Shown: positions 36,500 through 46,869 of the stretch, piece by piece
How positions within the stretch are numbered: position 1 is the first letter of the stretch
How the letters are laid out: each line of letters starts with the position of its first letter
DNA from: Peptostreptococcaceae bacterium VA2
GTDB taxonomy: Bacteria > Bacillota > Clostridia > Peptostreptococcales > Peptostreptococcaceae
NCBI GenBank assembly: GCA_000686145.1
Contig: JMMB01000007.1
Span: 992,001 to 1,056,000 of the forward strand
Direction: 5' to 3'
DNA: 64,000 nt
Translations under genes and position numbers: made by a program
The notes under the pieces: model-generated
Told to the model about the DNA's origin: nothing
Database searches by the model: none
Seen by the model: only the letters and a program-made list of their open reading frames with translations

Positions 36500-37684
36500 A
36501 TGGAAAAAAGAAGATTATATATGGATTATTCTGCGACAACTCCTGTGAAAAAAGAAGTACTAGATGAAATGATGCCATACTTAACAGATTATTTTGGGAA
36601 CGCATCAAGCTTCCACCTATTTGGTAGAGAAGCAAAAAGTGCTTTAGATAAAGCTAGAGAACAAGTTGCAAACCTTGTAAATGCAAAAACAAATGAAATA
36701 TATTTTACAGCTGGTGGTACAGAAAGTGATAACTGGGCACTAGAAGGTGTAGCTTATGCACATAGAGAAAAAGGTAATCACATAATAACATCAAAGATAG
36801 AACATCATGGTATACTTCACACATGTGAATACTTAGAAAAACATCATGGATTTGAAATAACTTACTTAGATGTTGATAGTGAAGGTAGAGTAAGAATAGA
36901 AGATTTAGAAGCTGCAATAAAAGATACTACAATACTAATAAGTATAATGTTTGCTAATAATGAAATAGGAACAATACAACCTATAAAAGAAATAGGTGAA
37001 ATAGCTAAAAAACATAAAATATTATTCCACACTGATGCAGTTCAAGCAGCAGGGAATATACCAATAGATGTTAAAGAATTAAATATAGATTTAATGAGTA
37101 CGTCTTCACATAAGATATATGGACCTAAAGGTATAGGTGCATTATATATAAAGACAGGAACTAAACTTCATACGTTTGTTCATGGAGGAGCTCAAGAAAA
37201 AAGAAGAAGAGCAGGAACTGAAAATATACCATCAATAGTTGGGTATGGAAAAGCAGCAGAACTTGCTAAAGCTAATATTCAAAATCATATAGAAACACTT
37301 ATTAACTTAAGAACTAAATTAATAAGTGGTATATTAGAAAAAATACCATATACAAGAGTAAATGGTAGTATGGAAAATAGATTACCAGGAAATGTAAACT
37401 TCTCATTTGAATTTATAGAAGGAGAAGGAATTCTTCTAATGTTAGATATGTTAGGTATAGCTGCATCAAGTGGATCAGCTTGTACTTCAGGATCACTTGA
37501 TCCATCTCATGTTTTAATGGCTATAGGCTTACCTCATGAGATAGCTCATGGTTCACTTAGATTATCAATAGGAGACTTTACAACAGAAGATGATATAGAT
37601 TATATAATAGAAAAATTACCAGCAATAATAGAGAGATTGAGAAGTATGTCTCCTCTTTATGACGCAGCTATGAAAAATAAATAA
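36500..37684 (+). CDS. iscS: Cysteine desulfurase IscS/NifS
   Basis: PLP enzyme supplying sulfur for Fe-S clusters and tRNA thiolation. 394 residues: YMDYSATTPV start, Lys205 in SSHKIYGPKG forms the PLP Schiff base, and Cys328 in SSGSACTSG is the catalytic persulfide residue. 17 bases after iscR. The sulfur-using mnmA is 0.7 kb downstream. Confidence 0.96.
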   Translation: MEKRRLYMDYSATTPVKKEVLDEMMPYLTDYFGNASSFHLFGREAKSALDKAREQVANLVNAKTNEIYFTAGGTESDNWALEGVAYAHREKGNHIITSKIEHHGILHTCEYLEKHHGFEITYLDVDSEGRVRIEDLEAAIKDTTILISIMFANNEIGTIQPIKEIGEIAKKHKILFHTDAVQAAGNIPIDVKELNIDLMSTSSHKIYGPKGIGALYIKTGTKLHTFVHGGAQEKRRRAGTENIPSIVGYGKAAELAKANIQNHIETLINLRTKLISGILEKIPYTRVNGSMENRLPGNVNFSFEFIEGEGILLMLDMLGIAASSGSACTSGSLDPSHVLMAIGLPHEIAHGSLRLSIGDFTTEDDIDYIIEKLPAIIERLRSMSPLYDAAMKNK

Positions 37685-37720
37685 TAATACAAATTAATAG
37701 GTATTTAGGAGGAAAAAGAT

Positions 37721-38173
37721 ATGAACCCATATAGTGATAAAGTTATGGAACATTTTACGAACCCAAAAAATGTTGGGGAGATAAAAAATGCAAGTGGAAT
37801 AGGTGAAGTAGGAAATGCTAAATGTGGAGATATAATGAGAATATATCTTGATATTGAAAATGATATAATAAAAGATGTAAAGTTTAAGACATTTGGATGT
37901 GGATCTGCAATAGCAAGTTCATCAATGGCTACTGAAATGGTTAAAGGGAAGACTATATACGAAGCACTAGCTGTAACTAATAGAGCAGTTGCAGAAGCTT
38001 TAGATGGATTGCCTCCAGTAAAAATGCATTGTTCAGTGCTTGCTGAGCAAGCTATAAAAGCAGCATTAATAGATTATGCTGAGAAGAATAATGTTCATAT
38101 ACCAGAATTAGATGGTGTTGTTATAGACAATGATCATGATCACCATGATGATATAGAGGTAGAAGAAGTTTAA
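37721..38173 (+). CDS. iscU: Fe-S cluster scaffold IscU/NifU-like
   Basis: 150 residues. Conserved scaffold residues are visible: Cys35 and Asp37 (AKCGD), Cys60 (FGCGSAI) and Cys104 (KMHCSVLAEQA). The C-terminus carries an acidic, His-rich tail (DNDHDHHDDIEVEEV) beyond the usual fold, possibly metal-binding. AGGAGG precedes the ATG. Confidence 0.95.
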   Translation: MNPYSDKVMEHFTNPKNVGEIKNASGIGEVGNAKCGDIMRIYLDIENDIIKDVKFKTFGCGSAIASSSMATEMVKGKTIYEALAVTNRAVAEALDGLPPVKMHCSVLAEQAIKAALIDYAEKNNVHIPELDGVVIDNDHDHHDDIEVEEV

Positions 38174-38190
38174 GATAAAGTTATTCATTA

Positions 38191-38239
38191 AATTATAATA
38201 TCCCTTTTAAGTAATATACTTAAAAGGGATATTATAATT
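38191..38239 (+). other. Perfect 23-bp-arm hairpin after iscU
   Basis: Arms 38191-38213 and 38217-38239 are exact complements around a three-base loop. Core CCCTTTTAAGTA/TACTTAAAAGGG. No T-run follows on either strand, so it is an atypical terminator and may act in mRNA 3' end protection or RNase III processing. Confidence 0.7.
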
Positions 38240-38339
38240 CAAGTAGATATTTTTAAAAATAAAAGTTTATTCTTTAAAAAATAGTATATTATATATATAA
38301 TAGTAAGATAAATGTAATTTATAAGAAGAAGGTGACAAC

Positions 38340-39416
38340 ATGAAAAAAAAGGTAATGATCGGTATGAGTGGTGGAGTAGATAGTTCTGTTGCAGCATATC
38401 TTTTAAAACAACAAGGATATGATGTAATCGGAGTAACTATGAAACTTTGGCAAGATGATGATGATGAGCTAATAGAAAATGAAGGCGGATGTTGTTCATT
38501 AGCTGCAGTTGAAGATGCAAGAAAGGTAGCAGATAGTATAGGTATACCTTTTTATGTATTAAATTTTAGTGATGTATTTAAAGAAAAGGTAATAGAGCCT
38601 TTTATAGATGAATACTTAAATGGAAGAACGCCTAATCCTTGTATAGCTTGCAATAAACATATAAAATTTGATGATTTCTTTAAAAAAGCTCGTCAAATAG
38701 GTTGTGACTACGTAGCTACAGGGCATTATGCTAAAATAGAAAAAGATGAAGAAAATAATAGATTTTTACTTAAAAAATCAGTTACAGATAAAAAAGACCA
38801 AACTTATGCACTTTATAATTTAACTCAAGAGCAACTAGAACATACTTTACTTCCTATAGGAGAGTATGAAAAAGACAAAGTAAGAGAAATAGCAAAAGAA
38901 ATGGGAATGGATGTTCATAATAAACCAGATAGCCAAGAAATATGTTTTGTAAAAGACAATGATTATGCTGGATATGTAAAAAGACATTCGAAAAAAAGAA
39001 TTGAAGAAGGTTACTTTGTAGATACTAAGGGTAATGTATTAGGAAAGCACAATGGAATAATAAATTATACTATAGGTCAAAGAAAAGGTCTTGGAATAGC
39101 ATTTGGAAAGCCTATGTTTGTTGTTGATATAAATGCTAAGAGAAACACTGTAGTATTAGGAGATAATGAAGATATATTTAATAAAGAACTTATAGCTAAA
39201 GATGTGAATTTTATACCATTTGATGATATAAATGAGCCTAAAAGAGTACAAGCTAAAATAAGATACTCAGCAAAATCATCTCCAGCTACTATATATAAAA
39301 TTCGACAAAATACTATAAAAATAGTGTTTGATGAACCACAAAGGGCTATAACTAAAGGTCAATCTGTTGTAATGTACGATGGAGAAGTAGTAATTGGTGG
39401 AGGAATAATAGATTAG
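38340..39416 (+). CDS. mnmA: tRNA-specific 2-thiouridylase
   Basis: Thiolates U34 of Lys, Glu and Gln tRNAs using sulfur from a desulfurase such as the neighbouring IscS. 358 residues: PP-loop GMSGGVDSS (8-16), catalytic Cys101 in [12 protein letters not shown] and Cys202 in [10 protein letters not shown], and C-terminal beta-barrel domain. GAAGGTGAC precedes the ATG. Confidence 0.95.
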   Translation: MKKKVMIGMSGGVDSSVAAYLLKQQGYDVIGVTMKLWQDDDDELIENEGGCCSLAAVEDARKVADSIGIPFYVLNFSDVFKEKVIEPFIDEYLNGRTPNPCIACNKHIKFDDFFKKARQIGCDYVATGHYAKIEKDEENNRFLLKKSVTDKKDQTYALYNLTQEQLEHTLLPIGEYEKDKVREIAKEMGMDVHNKPDSQEICFVKDNDYAGYVKRHSKKRIEEGYFVDTKGNVLGKHNGIINYTIGQRKGLGIAFGKPMFVVDINAKRNTVVLGDNEDIFNKELIAKDVNFIPFDDINEPKRVQAKIRYSAKSSPATIYKIRQNTIKIVFDEPQRAITKGQSVVMYDGEVVIGGGIID

Positions 39417-39490
39417 GTATTGATTAATTATATAAAATTTAGTAATATAAAATATATAATGTAATATAAAATTTAATTAATTTAATACAG

Positions 39491-39730
39491 TGATAAGAAG
39501 TAGTAAGTTATTTGATATCTTATAGAGAGAGGGACATGGTGGAAGCCCTTAGAATAGAATAATTGAAGCAGCCTTTGAGTATCAATCTTGAAATTTTAGT
39601 AGAGGTTGACGGTAGTAACGTTATAGCTAAGGTTTTCCGAAGATGTCATAATTTATTATGATAATTAGGGTGGTACCGCGAAAGTAATCCTCGCCCCTAT
39701 AAGTTTTTATAGGTGCGAGGTTTTTTATAT
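39491..39730 (+). promoter_or_regulatory. T-box riboswitch controlling alaS
   Basis: In the 397-base gap before alaS. The invariant T-box AGGGTGGTACCGCG is at 39667-39680, followed by the terminator stem CCTCGCCCCTATA..TATAGGTGCGAGG and a T-run (39689-39728). Stem I features upstream: AGAGAGAGGG, GGTGGAAGCCC and TTTGAGTA. The likely specifier is GCA (39568-39570) or the adjacent GCC, both alanine codons. Uncharged tRNA-Ala should favour antitermination. Confidence 0.93.
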
Positions 39731-39813
39731 AAGATAGGAATTTATATTTAATTTGTGAAAAAAATTTATTATTTAAGATAAATGAAATTACATAATGTAG
39801 GAGGAATTTTAAA

Positions 39814-42459
39814 ATGCAACAAATGGGATTAAATGAAATAAGAAGTAGATTTTTAGATTTTTTTGAATCTAAGGATCATTATGTAGGGGAGAGTTATTCT
39901 TTAGTACCACAAAATGATAAAAGTTTATTACTTATAAGTGCTGGAATGGCACCTCTTAAAAATTATTTTTCTGGGGTAGAAGTACCTCCAAGTAAAAGAA
40001 TGAGTACTTGTCAAAAGTGTATAAGAACTGGTGATATAGAAAATGTAGGAAAAACAGCTAGACATGCTACTTTCTTTGAAATGTTAGGAAACTTCTCATT
40101 TGGAGATTACTTTAAAAGAGAGTCTATCAAATGGGGATGGGAGTTTGTTACAGAATACTTAAATATCCCTGAAGATAAAATATGGGTAACTGTATACGAA
40201 GAAGATGATGATTCTTATGATTTATGGTCAAAAGAAATGGGATTCCCTGAAGAAAGACTAGTTAGACTTGGAAAAGATGATAACTTCTGGGAAATAGGTA
40301 TAGGACCTTGTGGACCTTGCTCAGAAATATACTTTGATAGAGGACCAGAATATGGATGTGACAATCCAGACTGTAAACCAGGGTGTGACTGTGACAGATA
40401 CTTAGAATTCTGGAATCATGTATTTACTCAATTTAATAGAGATGAAGAAGGAAATTATACTCCTCTTGAAAATAAAAATATAGATACAGGAATGGGATTA
40501 GAAAGAATCGCTTGTATAATGCAAGGAGTTAATACTATATTTGATGTAGATACTATAAAGCATATATTAAACTCTGTTGAAAAAATGGCAGGCGTAGAAT
40601 ATGGAACTAATGATAAAACAGATACTTCAGTAAAAATAATAACAGATCATATAAGAGCTGTAAGTTTCTTAGTAGCAGATGGTGTACTTCCATCAAATGA
40701 AGGAAGAGGATATGTACTTAGAAGATTACTTAGACGTGCTGCACGTCATGGTAAATTATTAGGAGTGAAAGAAAACTTCTTATTCAAATTAGTTGATGAA
40801 GTTATAAAAGTAAGTGGTGAAGCTTACCCAGAATTAGTAGAAAAAGAAAGCTACATTAAAAAAGTTATAAGAATAGAAGAAGAGAAATTCAATGAAACTA
40901 TAGACCAAGGAAGTGAAATATTAGCTTCTTATATAGAGGATTTAAAGAAAAATAAAGAAAATACTTTAAGTGGAGAAAATGCATTTAGATTATATGATAC
41001 ATTTGGATTCCCAATAGATTTAACTAAAGAAATATTAGAAGAAGAAAATCTTTTAATAGATGAAGGCGCTTTTAATGACGAAATGAATAAGCAAAGAGAA
41101 AGAGCTAGAAGTGCTAGAGGAAATATGGATGGAGAAAGCTGGAAAGAAGACCCATTATCAAAATTAGATTCTTCAGTTAGTACTGAATTTGTTGGATATG
41201 ACAATTTAAAAAGTGATGGAGTTGTTAAAGCAATAGTAAAAGACCATGAAATCGTAGAATCTGCTACTATTGGCGATAAAGTTGTTATAGTTTTAGATAA
41301 AACAACTTTCTATCCAGAAGGCGGAGGTCAATCTGGAGATATTGGATTACTAGTTAATGAAAATGAAGATATAGTAATAGAGGTAATAGATACTAAAAAA
41401 GGTGCAAATAATACTATAAAGCATATTTGTATTGTAAAAAGTGGAATGATAAACACTTATGAAAAATTAAATACAATAGTAAATAAAGAAATAAGGATGT
41501 CATCTGCAAGAAATCATAGTGCGACACACATACTTCACAAAGTATTAAAAGATGTGCTTGGAGAACATGTCAATCAAGCAGGATCACTTGTTACTCCTGA
41601 AAGATTAAGATTTGATGTTACTCACTTTGAAGCTATGACAAAAGAAGAAATAGAGCTTATAGAAGAAAAAGTAAATGATGCTATATTAGATGCATATACA
41701 ATAAATTGTGAAAATATGAATATAAATCAAGCTAAAGAAAAAGGAGCTATGGCTCTGTTTGGAGAAAAGTATGGTAATGATGTAAGAGTTGTTTATATGG
41801 GTAACTATTCAATAGAGCTTTGTGGAGGAACACATTTAAGCAATACTTCTCAAATAGGTATGTTTAAAATACTTTCCGAAGGTGGAGTAGCAGCTGGTGT
41901 AAGAAGAATAGAAGCTATAACAGGTAAGGAAGTATACAATTATTTAAAAGAAAAAGAAGAACTTATATCTAATGTTTGCTCAAATTTAAAAGTTAAAGAA
42001 GATACACTAGCTTTAAGAGTTACATCTTTATTAGAGGAAAACAAAAACTTAGGAAAAGAATTACATGATGTTAAAACTAAAATGAGTTTACAATCAATGG
42101 ATTCAGTACTAGATTCTAAGATAGATGCAAATGGAGTTGATTTAATTTGCTCTAAGTTTGAAGGCATGGATATGAATACATTAAAAGAAGTTGCAGATAA
42201 TTTAAGGGACAAGTTAGTTTCTGGTGTAGTAGTACTTGCTAACGTTGCTGAAGGTAAAATAAACTTTGTAGTTACAGCAACTAAAGATGTAATAGAAAAA
42301 GGAATACACTGTGGGAATATAGTTAAAGAAATATCTGCTATAGCTGGTGGAAAGGGTGGAGGAAGACCTAACATGGCTCAAGCTGGAGCACCGGATGTAT
42401 CTAAAGTTGAGGAAGCATTAAGTGCAGCAAATGAAGTTGTTAAATCACAAGTAAAATAA
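39814..42459 (+). CDS. alaS: Alanyl-tRNA synthetase
   Basis: 881 residues. Class II catalytic core (LNEIRSRFLDFFESKDHY start, RHATFFEMLGNFSFGDYF motif 2), tRNA-recognition domain, editing domain with HSATHIL and CGGTHL (zinc-binding His/Cys), and the C-Ala domain ending GGKGGGRPNMAQAGA. AGGAGGAA precedes the ATG. Controlled by the upstream T-box; ireB follows closely. Confidence 0.97.
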   Translation: MQQMGLNEIRSRFLDFFESKDHYVGESYSLVPQNDKSLLLISAGMAPLKNYFSGVEVPPSKRMSTCQKCIRTGDIENVGKTARHATFFEMLGNFSFGDYFKRESIKWGWEFVTEYLNIPEDKIWVTVYEEDDDSYDLWSKEMGFPEERLVRLGKDDNFWEIGIGPCGPCSEIYFDRGPEYGCDNPDCKPGCDCDRYLEFWNHVFTQFNRDEEGNYTPLENKNIDTGMGLERIACIMQGVNTIFDVDTIKHILNSVEKMAGVEYGTNDKTDTSVKIITDHIRAVSFLVADGVLPSNEGRGYVLRRLLRRAARHGKLLGVKENFLFKLVDEVIKVSGEAYPELVEKESYIKKVIRIEEEKFNETIDQGSEILASYIEDLKKNKENTLSGENAFRLYDTFGFPIDLTKEILEEENLLIDEGAFNDEMNKQRERARSARGNMDGESWKEDPLSKLDSSVSTEFVGYDNLKSDGVVKAIVKDHEIVESATIGDKVVIVLDKTTFYPEGGGQSGDIGLLVNENEDIVIEVIDTKKGANNTIKHICIVKSGMINTYEKLNTIVNKEIRMSSARNHSATHILHKVLKDVLGEHVNQAGSLVTPERLRFDVTHFEAMTKEEIELIEEKVNDAILDAYTINCENMNINQAKEKGAMALFGEKYGNDVRVVYMGNYSIELCGGTHLSNTSQIGMFKILSEGGVAAGVRRIEAITGKEVYNYLKEKEELISNVCSNLKVKEDTLALRVTSLLEENKNLGKELHDVKTKMSLQSMDSVLDSKIDANGVDLICSKFEGMDMNTLKEVADNLRDKLVSGVVVLANVAEGKINFVVTATKDVIEKGIHCGNIVKEISAIAGGKGGGRPNMAQAGAPDVSKVEEALSAANEVVKSQVK

Positions 42460-42481
42460 TTTAATCAAGGAGGTTTTTAGC

Positions 42482-42739
42482 ATGGATAAAGAATTAGATT
42501 ATACTATGAAATTTGAAGGTATATCAAATGAAAAAATGAGCGTTGCCCAAAGTATAGATTTTGTATACGAGGCATTAATTGAAAAAGGATATAATCCAAT
42601 AAATCAAATTATAGGATACATTCTTTCAGGAGACTCTAGTTATATAACTAGTTACAAAGATGCAAGAACTGTGATAAAGAAGTTTGAAAGAGACGAAATA
42701 CTTGAAGAAGTAATAACACATTATTTAAATAGAAAGTAG
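42482..42739 (+). CDS. ireB: IreB family regulatory protein (UPF0297)
   Basis: 85 residues, DKELDYTMKF start. IreB is a small dimeric protein phosphorylated by the PASTA kinase IreK in Enterococcus and limits cephalosporin resistance. Here it lies between alaS and ruvX-side genes, a conserved Firmicute arrangement. AGGAGG precedes the ATG. Confidence 0.9.
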   Translation: MDKELDYTMKFEGISNEKMSVAQSIDFVYEALIEKGYNPINQIIGYILSGDSSYITSYKDARTVIKKFERDEILEEVITHYLNRK

Positions 42740-42748
42740 GTCAATCTT

Positions 42749-44926
42749 ATGAAAAAGAAGATTGTATCGTTATTAGCAGCAGCCTTAATACTCCTAGTTT
42801 CTATTCCAAAATATAGCTTTGCCGATGAAAAAGGCAAAGTTATATTTATTAGTATGAATAGAACTAATTTAGTAAGCATGTTACATATACCGACATTAGA
42901 AAATGAAGTACAAAATAGAGGTTATGTAGGGCTTATGAATATAAGAGGAGATCAAGGCACAGATGATAGACGATCATATGCAAGTATGGGAGCTGGTGGA
43001 AGAGCCAATGTATCCACTGAGCAATACATCAATTTTGAAAAAATAAATAAAGAAACTGAAAAGTTATTCAAAGCAACAACAGGTAAAAATGCAAAAACAA
43101 TAAATGATTTAAGTATCAATAAATCAATAAATGAAAATGTAAATAATGGTCAATATGGCTCTACACTAGGAGCACTTGGACAAACTTTATCACAAAATAA
43201 ACTTAAAACATCAGTTTTAGGAAATAGTGATATTATAGAAAATGGAGAAATTATAAAAAATAGAAACATAGGATTAGTTGCCATGGACCAATATGGAAGA
43301 ATAGATGCTGGTAATATTGATGATATAAATATTAAAGATGTTAATATGCCATTTGGAATAAGCACTGACTATGATAAATTGATAAAAGAAACTAAAAAAT
43401 ACTATAAAGAAACTGATGCTATATTTGTAGACTTAGGGGATACATATAGATTAGACAATTATAGATTAAATTTAAATGAAGACACATATGCTTCTATGAA
43501 AAAAAGTATATCTAGTCATATAGATAAATATCTAAAAGAAGTGTTATCTATGGTGGGCGAAAATGATACTGTTTATATAAGTAGTGCTTTTCCAAGTGAC
43601 CTAGATTATAAGAATAAAAGAAGATTATCTCCAATAATCAAATTTAAAGGTGAAGGCAAAGGTATATTAAGTTCAGCAACAACAAGAAGAGAAGGTATAG
43701 TTGCTAATTTAGATGTCGGAGTAGATATATTAAATGAGTTTGGTCTTGATAATAAAGCTATGATTGGTAGAAGTTACAATTTAGTGGAGAAAGATGATAA
43801 TGTATCTTATGTATTAGATGAATATGAAAAAATAGTATCAATATCAGATATAAGATCAACTGTTGTAAATGGTTTTGTAGGTGTGATTTCAATATCATGG
43901 ATAATTGGTATGATTGCTATATTGCTTAGAAATCACTTCCCACATAAAGAAAAGGTGTTTATAGTTTTAAAAGAATTTATAAAGCTAGGAATAATAATGC
44001 CACTATCATTCTTAATAGCACCGATATTTAATTTTAAACAACCAATACCGATAGCAGGTGGAATATTACTTACAACCTTAGTATTTTACTTTATTGGTAG
44101 GAAATTGTTTAAAGATGATATAAAACAAATGGGATTTTTTGCGCTTATAACAATAATTGTTATAACGATAGATTCTATATTTGGCACGTATTTGATGCAA
44201 AATAATATAATGAGCTATGATGCTATAATTGGAGCAAGGTATTATGGTATAGGAAATGAGTATGAAGGTGTTACAATAGCTTGTGCAATATTTGCACTTG
44301 CAACCCTTGTAACTTATAACAAAATTCCAAAATGGGTTGTACCAATATTATCTATAATAATATTAATAACTAGTGCTTACCCATCAATGGGAGCAAATGT
44401 TGGTGGTGCTATATCTGAGTGTGTAGCATATTTACTATTTATACTATTAATATTTGATGTAAAACTTGACTTTAAAAAAGTTTTAATGTTAGGAGTTGCA
44501 GCAGTAGGAGTAGTTGCAATATTTGCAGTTTTAGATATAGTGTCAGGAAGTGAATCTCATTTAAGTGTATTTGTTAATCAAATATTGTTAAATGGACCGA
44601 GCGCGATACTTGAAACATTTGGTAGAAAAATACAAATGAATATAAAGCTAGCACAAACTAGTGTGTGGGTAAATATACTACTTGCTGGAATTGGTATAAT
44701 AGCAATATTCATATTTAGACCATCAAAACATTTTAGAGATATATCTAGAAAATATCCAGTTTTATTTAAAGGGTTTATAGCATCTATGGTTGGATGTATA
44801 GTTACACTTTTAGTTAATGATTCTGGAATAGTTGCAGCATCAACAGCATCTATTTACATACTTATACCTATAATAATAATAAGTATAAATATGATAATAT
44901 TTGAAAATAAGGATACTAAAAATTAA
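42749..44926 (+). CDS. Large membrane protein with extracellular phosphatase-like domain
   Basis: 725 residues. Signal peptide (1-25, ending SFADE), then an exported soluble domain of about 340 residues (with GTDDRRSYASMGAGGRAN), which in length and pattern recalls alkaline-phosphatase-superfamily folds, then about 10 membrane helices with conserved-looking motifs GARYYGIGNEYEG, PSMGANVGGAISE and LVNDSGIVAAS in the later helices. The family is known to me only as an uncharacterised clostridial membrane protein. Operon position between ireB (9-base gap) and ruvX hints at an envelope role. Function unknown. Confidence 0.7.
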   Translation: MKKKIVSLLAAALILLVSIPKYSFADEKGKVIFISMNRTNLVSMLHIPTLENEVQNRGYVGLMNIRGDQGTDDRRSYASMGAGGRANVSTEQYINFEKINKETEKLFKATTGKNAKTINDLSINKSINENVNNGQYGSTLGALGQTLSQNKLKTSVLGNSDIIENGEIIKNRNIGLVAMDQYGRIDAGNIDDINIKDVNMPFGISTDYDKLIKETKKYYKETDAIFVDLGDTYRLDNYRLNLNEDTYASMKKSISSHIDKYLKEVLSMVGENDTVYISSAFPSDLDYKNKRRLSPIIKFKGEGKGILSSATTRREGIVANLDVGVDILNEFGLDNKAMIGRSYNLVEKDDNVSYVLDEYEKIVSISDIRSTVVNGFVGVISISWIIGMIAILLRNHFPHKEKVFIVLKEFIKLGIIMPLSFLIAPIFNFKQPIPIAGGILLTTLVFYFIGRKLFKDDIKQMGFFALITIIVITIDSIFGTYLMQNNIMSYDAIIGARYYGIGNEYEGVTIACAIFALATLVTYNKIPKWVVPILSIIILITSAYPSMGANVGGAISECVAYLLFILLIFDVKLDFKKVLMLGVAAVGVVAIFAVLDIVSGSESHLSVFVNQILLNGPSAILETFGRKIQMNIKLAQTSVWVNILLAGIGIIAIFIFRPSKHFRDISRKYPVLFKGFIASMVGCIVTLLVNDSGIVAASTASIYILIPIIIISINMIIFENKDTKN

Positions 44927-45002
44927 AATACAAATAATAACTAAAATTGGTTAGGTAAAAACCACACCAATATCATACAAAGATATGATTAAGGAGAACA
45001 AT

Positions 45003-45428
45003 ATGTTAGACGGAAGAATAATGGGACTTGATGTAGGAGACAAAACTATTGGAGTTGCAGTTAGTGACCTAATGGGACTTACAGCACAAGGCGTTAAGAC
45101 AGTAAGAAGAGTTGGAAAGAAAAAAGATATAGAGGCACTAAAAGAAATAATAGCAGAGAGACAAGTAAATAAAATAGTTTCAGGATTACCTAAAAACATG
45201 AATGGAACATTAGGACCACAAGGCGAAAAAGTAATTAAGTTTTGTGATTTATTACAAGAACAAACTGGTATTAAAGTAGAATACTGGGATGAAAGATTAT
45301 CAACAGTAGCAGCAGAGAGAACTTTAATCGAAGGAAATGTTAGACGTGAAAATAGAAAAAGTGTAATAGATATGGTAGCAGCCGTAATAATATTACAAGG
45401 ATATTTAGATAGACAAAGAAATTTCTAA
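45003..45428 (+). CDS. ruvX: Holliday junction resolvase-like protein RuvX (YqgF)
   Basis: 141 residues from the ATG behind AAGGAG. RNase H-like fold with [15 protein letters not shown] (first catalytic Asp), GLPKNMNG and [11 protein letters not shown]. The family is implicated in pre-16S rRNA processing and possibly recombination. Follows ireB in many Firmicutes. Confidence 0.93.
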   Translation: MLDGRIMGLDVGDKTIGVAVSDLMGLTAQGVKTVRRVGKKKDIEALKEIIAERQVNKIVSGLPKNMNGTLGPQGEKVIKFCDLLQEQTGIKVEYWDERLSTVAAERTLIEGNVRRENRKSVIDMVAAVIILQGYLDRQRNF

Positions 45429-45496
45429 AATACCTATAAAATTATATATTTATGATATATAATATAAATAACAAATAAAAAATAGAGGTGGCGCAT

Positions 45497-45772
45497 ATGC
45501 AAGAAAATATAATAAACTTAATAGACGAAAATGGTGTGGAAAGCGCATTTGAAATAATATTAACATTAGAGGCTGAAGGTAAAGAGTATGCTATATTAGT
45601 TCCTGTAGAGGAAGATGAAGCAGATGAGGCTTTAATATTCAGAATAGACCAAGATGAAGAAGGCGAAATATTAGTTCCACTAGAAGATGATGCAGAATAT
45701 GAAATAGTTGTTGATGTATATAATACATTAATGGAAGAAGAAGGATTAAACTTCGACGAAGACGAGCAATAA
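45497..45772 (+). CDS. DUF1292 protein (YrzB-like)
   Basis: 91 residues from the ATG after GAGGTGG; an in-frame GTG three codons upstream overlaps that site. Very acidic, with ENIINLIDENGVESAFEIIL and a C-terminal EEEGLNFDEDEQ. The family commonly follows ruvX and has no known function. Followed by a terminator that ends the alaS cluster. Confidence 0.88.
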   Translation: MQENIINLIDENGVESAFEIILTLEAEGKEYAILVPVEEDEADEALIFRIDQDEEGEILVPLEDDAEYEIVVDVYNTLMEEEGLNFDEDEQ

Positions 45773-45777
45773 GAAAT

Positions 45778-45808
45778 AAAAACTACCTAGAGATAGGTAG
45801 TTTTTTTA
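45778..45808 (+). terminator. Terminator after the DUF1292 gene
   Basis: AAAACTACCTA pairs with TAGGTAGTTTT, followed by TTTATA. Confidence 0.9.
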
Positions 45809-45943
45809 TATTACAATATAAAAACAGGCCTATTTGTTAAAAAATACTTTTATAGTAAATAATTCTAGTTGAAATATATAGTGTAATTTATTAAATATAA
45901 GGAAAAAGTATATAATAAATAAAATCTAAAAGGGCGTGATAAA

Positions 45944-46843
45944 ATGAAAAAATTAATACCGATTTTCTTATCAATTTTAATAACACTAACATTAATTCAA
46001 AATATATACGCTTTAGAAGATGACACATCATATGAAGTTTTAAAGCAAAATCAAGTGGACAATATACTATTAATAGGCAGAGATGGTTTAAATTCAAAAG
46101 GGCCCGCGAGATCAGATTCAATGATAATTCTAACTATAGATAATTTAAATAAGTCACTTAAACTTACTTCATTAGCTAGAGATACATTAGTTGACATACC
46201 AAATATGGGGCAAGAAAAATTAAATCATGCATATGCTTATGGGCAAGAAGAATTACTTTTAAAAACAATAAATGAAAGTTTTAAATTAGATATAAAAGAC
46301 TACGCAGTAGTTGATTTTACATCATTTATAGAAATTATAGATATATTAGGTGGAGTAGATGTAGATGTAAATGAAAAAGAAGTAAAACACTTAAATCAAA
46401 CTATAAAAGCTTGTTATAGTTTGAATGATGAAAATAAGGGTAAAATAAAATATATAAGTAAATCTGGAAATCAAAGTTTGAATGGTTATCAAGCGCTAGC
46501 ATATGCTAGAATAAGAAAAATAGATACTATATATAAACGAGATGAAAGACAAAGAAAAATTTTAACTAGCGTGGCAACTAAATTGTCAAATACATCTATA
46601 ACTAAGTATCCAGCTATAGTTAAAAATGTACTTAAACATGTAGATGTTAATATTTCATTAGATAAAATAACTAGATTAGCTTTTTTATCTCATGAACTGG
46701 CTAGCTATGATATGAAGCAATTACAATTTCCCTTAGAAAAATATAGAGAAGAAGGAAGAATAAATGGAGACGGGCTATATGTAGTTAGATGGAAAGAAGA
46801 TGAAAATTTAAAAGTATTACATGAGTTTATATATGGAAGGTAA
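45944..46843 (+). CDS. LytR-CpsA-Psr family protein
   Basis: 299 residues. Signal anchor 1-22, then the LCP domain: NILLIGRDG, ARSDSMIILTID, SLARDTLVDIP, KLNHAYAYG and the closing YARIRKIDTIYKRDERQRKIL, which together hold the Arg and Asp residues that bind pyrophosphate-lipid. The family transfers teichoic acid or other polymers to peptidoglycan outside the cell. Polymer unknown here. Confidence 0.92.
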   Translation: MKKLIPIFLSILITLTLIQNIYALEDDTSYEVLKQNQVDNILLIGRDGLNSKGPARSDSMIILTIDNLNKSLKLTSLARDTLVDIPNMGQEKLNHAYAYGQEELLLKTINESFKLDIKDYAVVDFTSFIEIIDILGGVDVDVNEKEVKHLNQTIKACYSLNDENKGKIKYISKSGNQSLNGYQALAYARIRKIDTIYKRDERQRKILTSVATKLSNTSITKYPAIVKNVLKHVDVNISLDKITRLAFLSHELASYDMKQLQFPLEKYREEGRINGDGLYVVRWKEDENLKVLHEFIYGR

Positions 46844-46869
46844 TAAAGTAAAAAGATTTAACTAAAATA

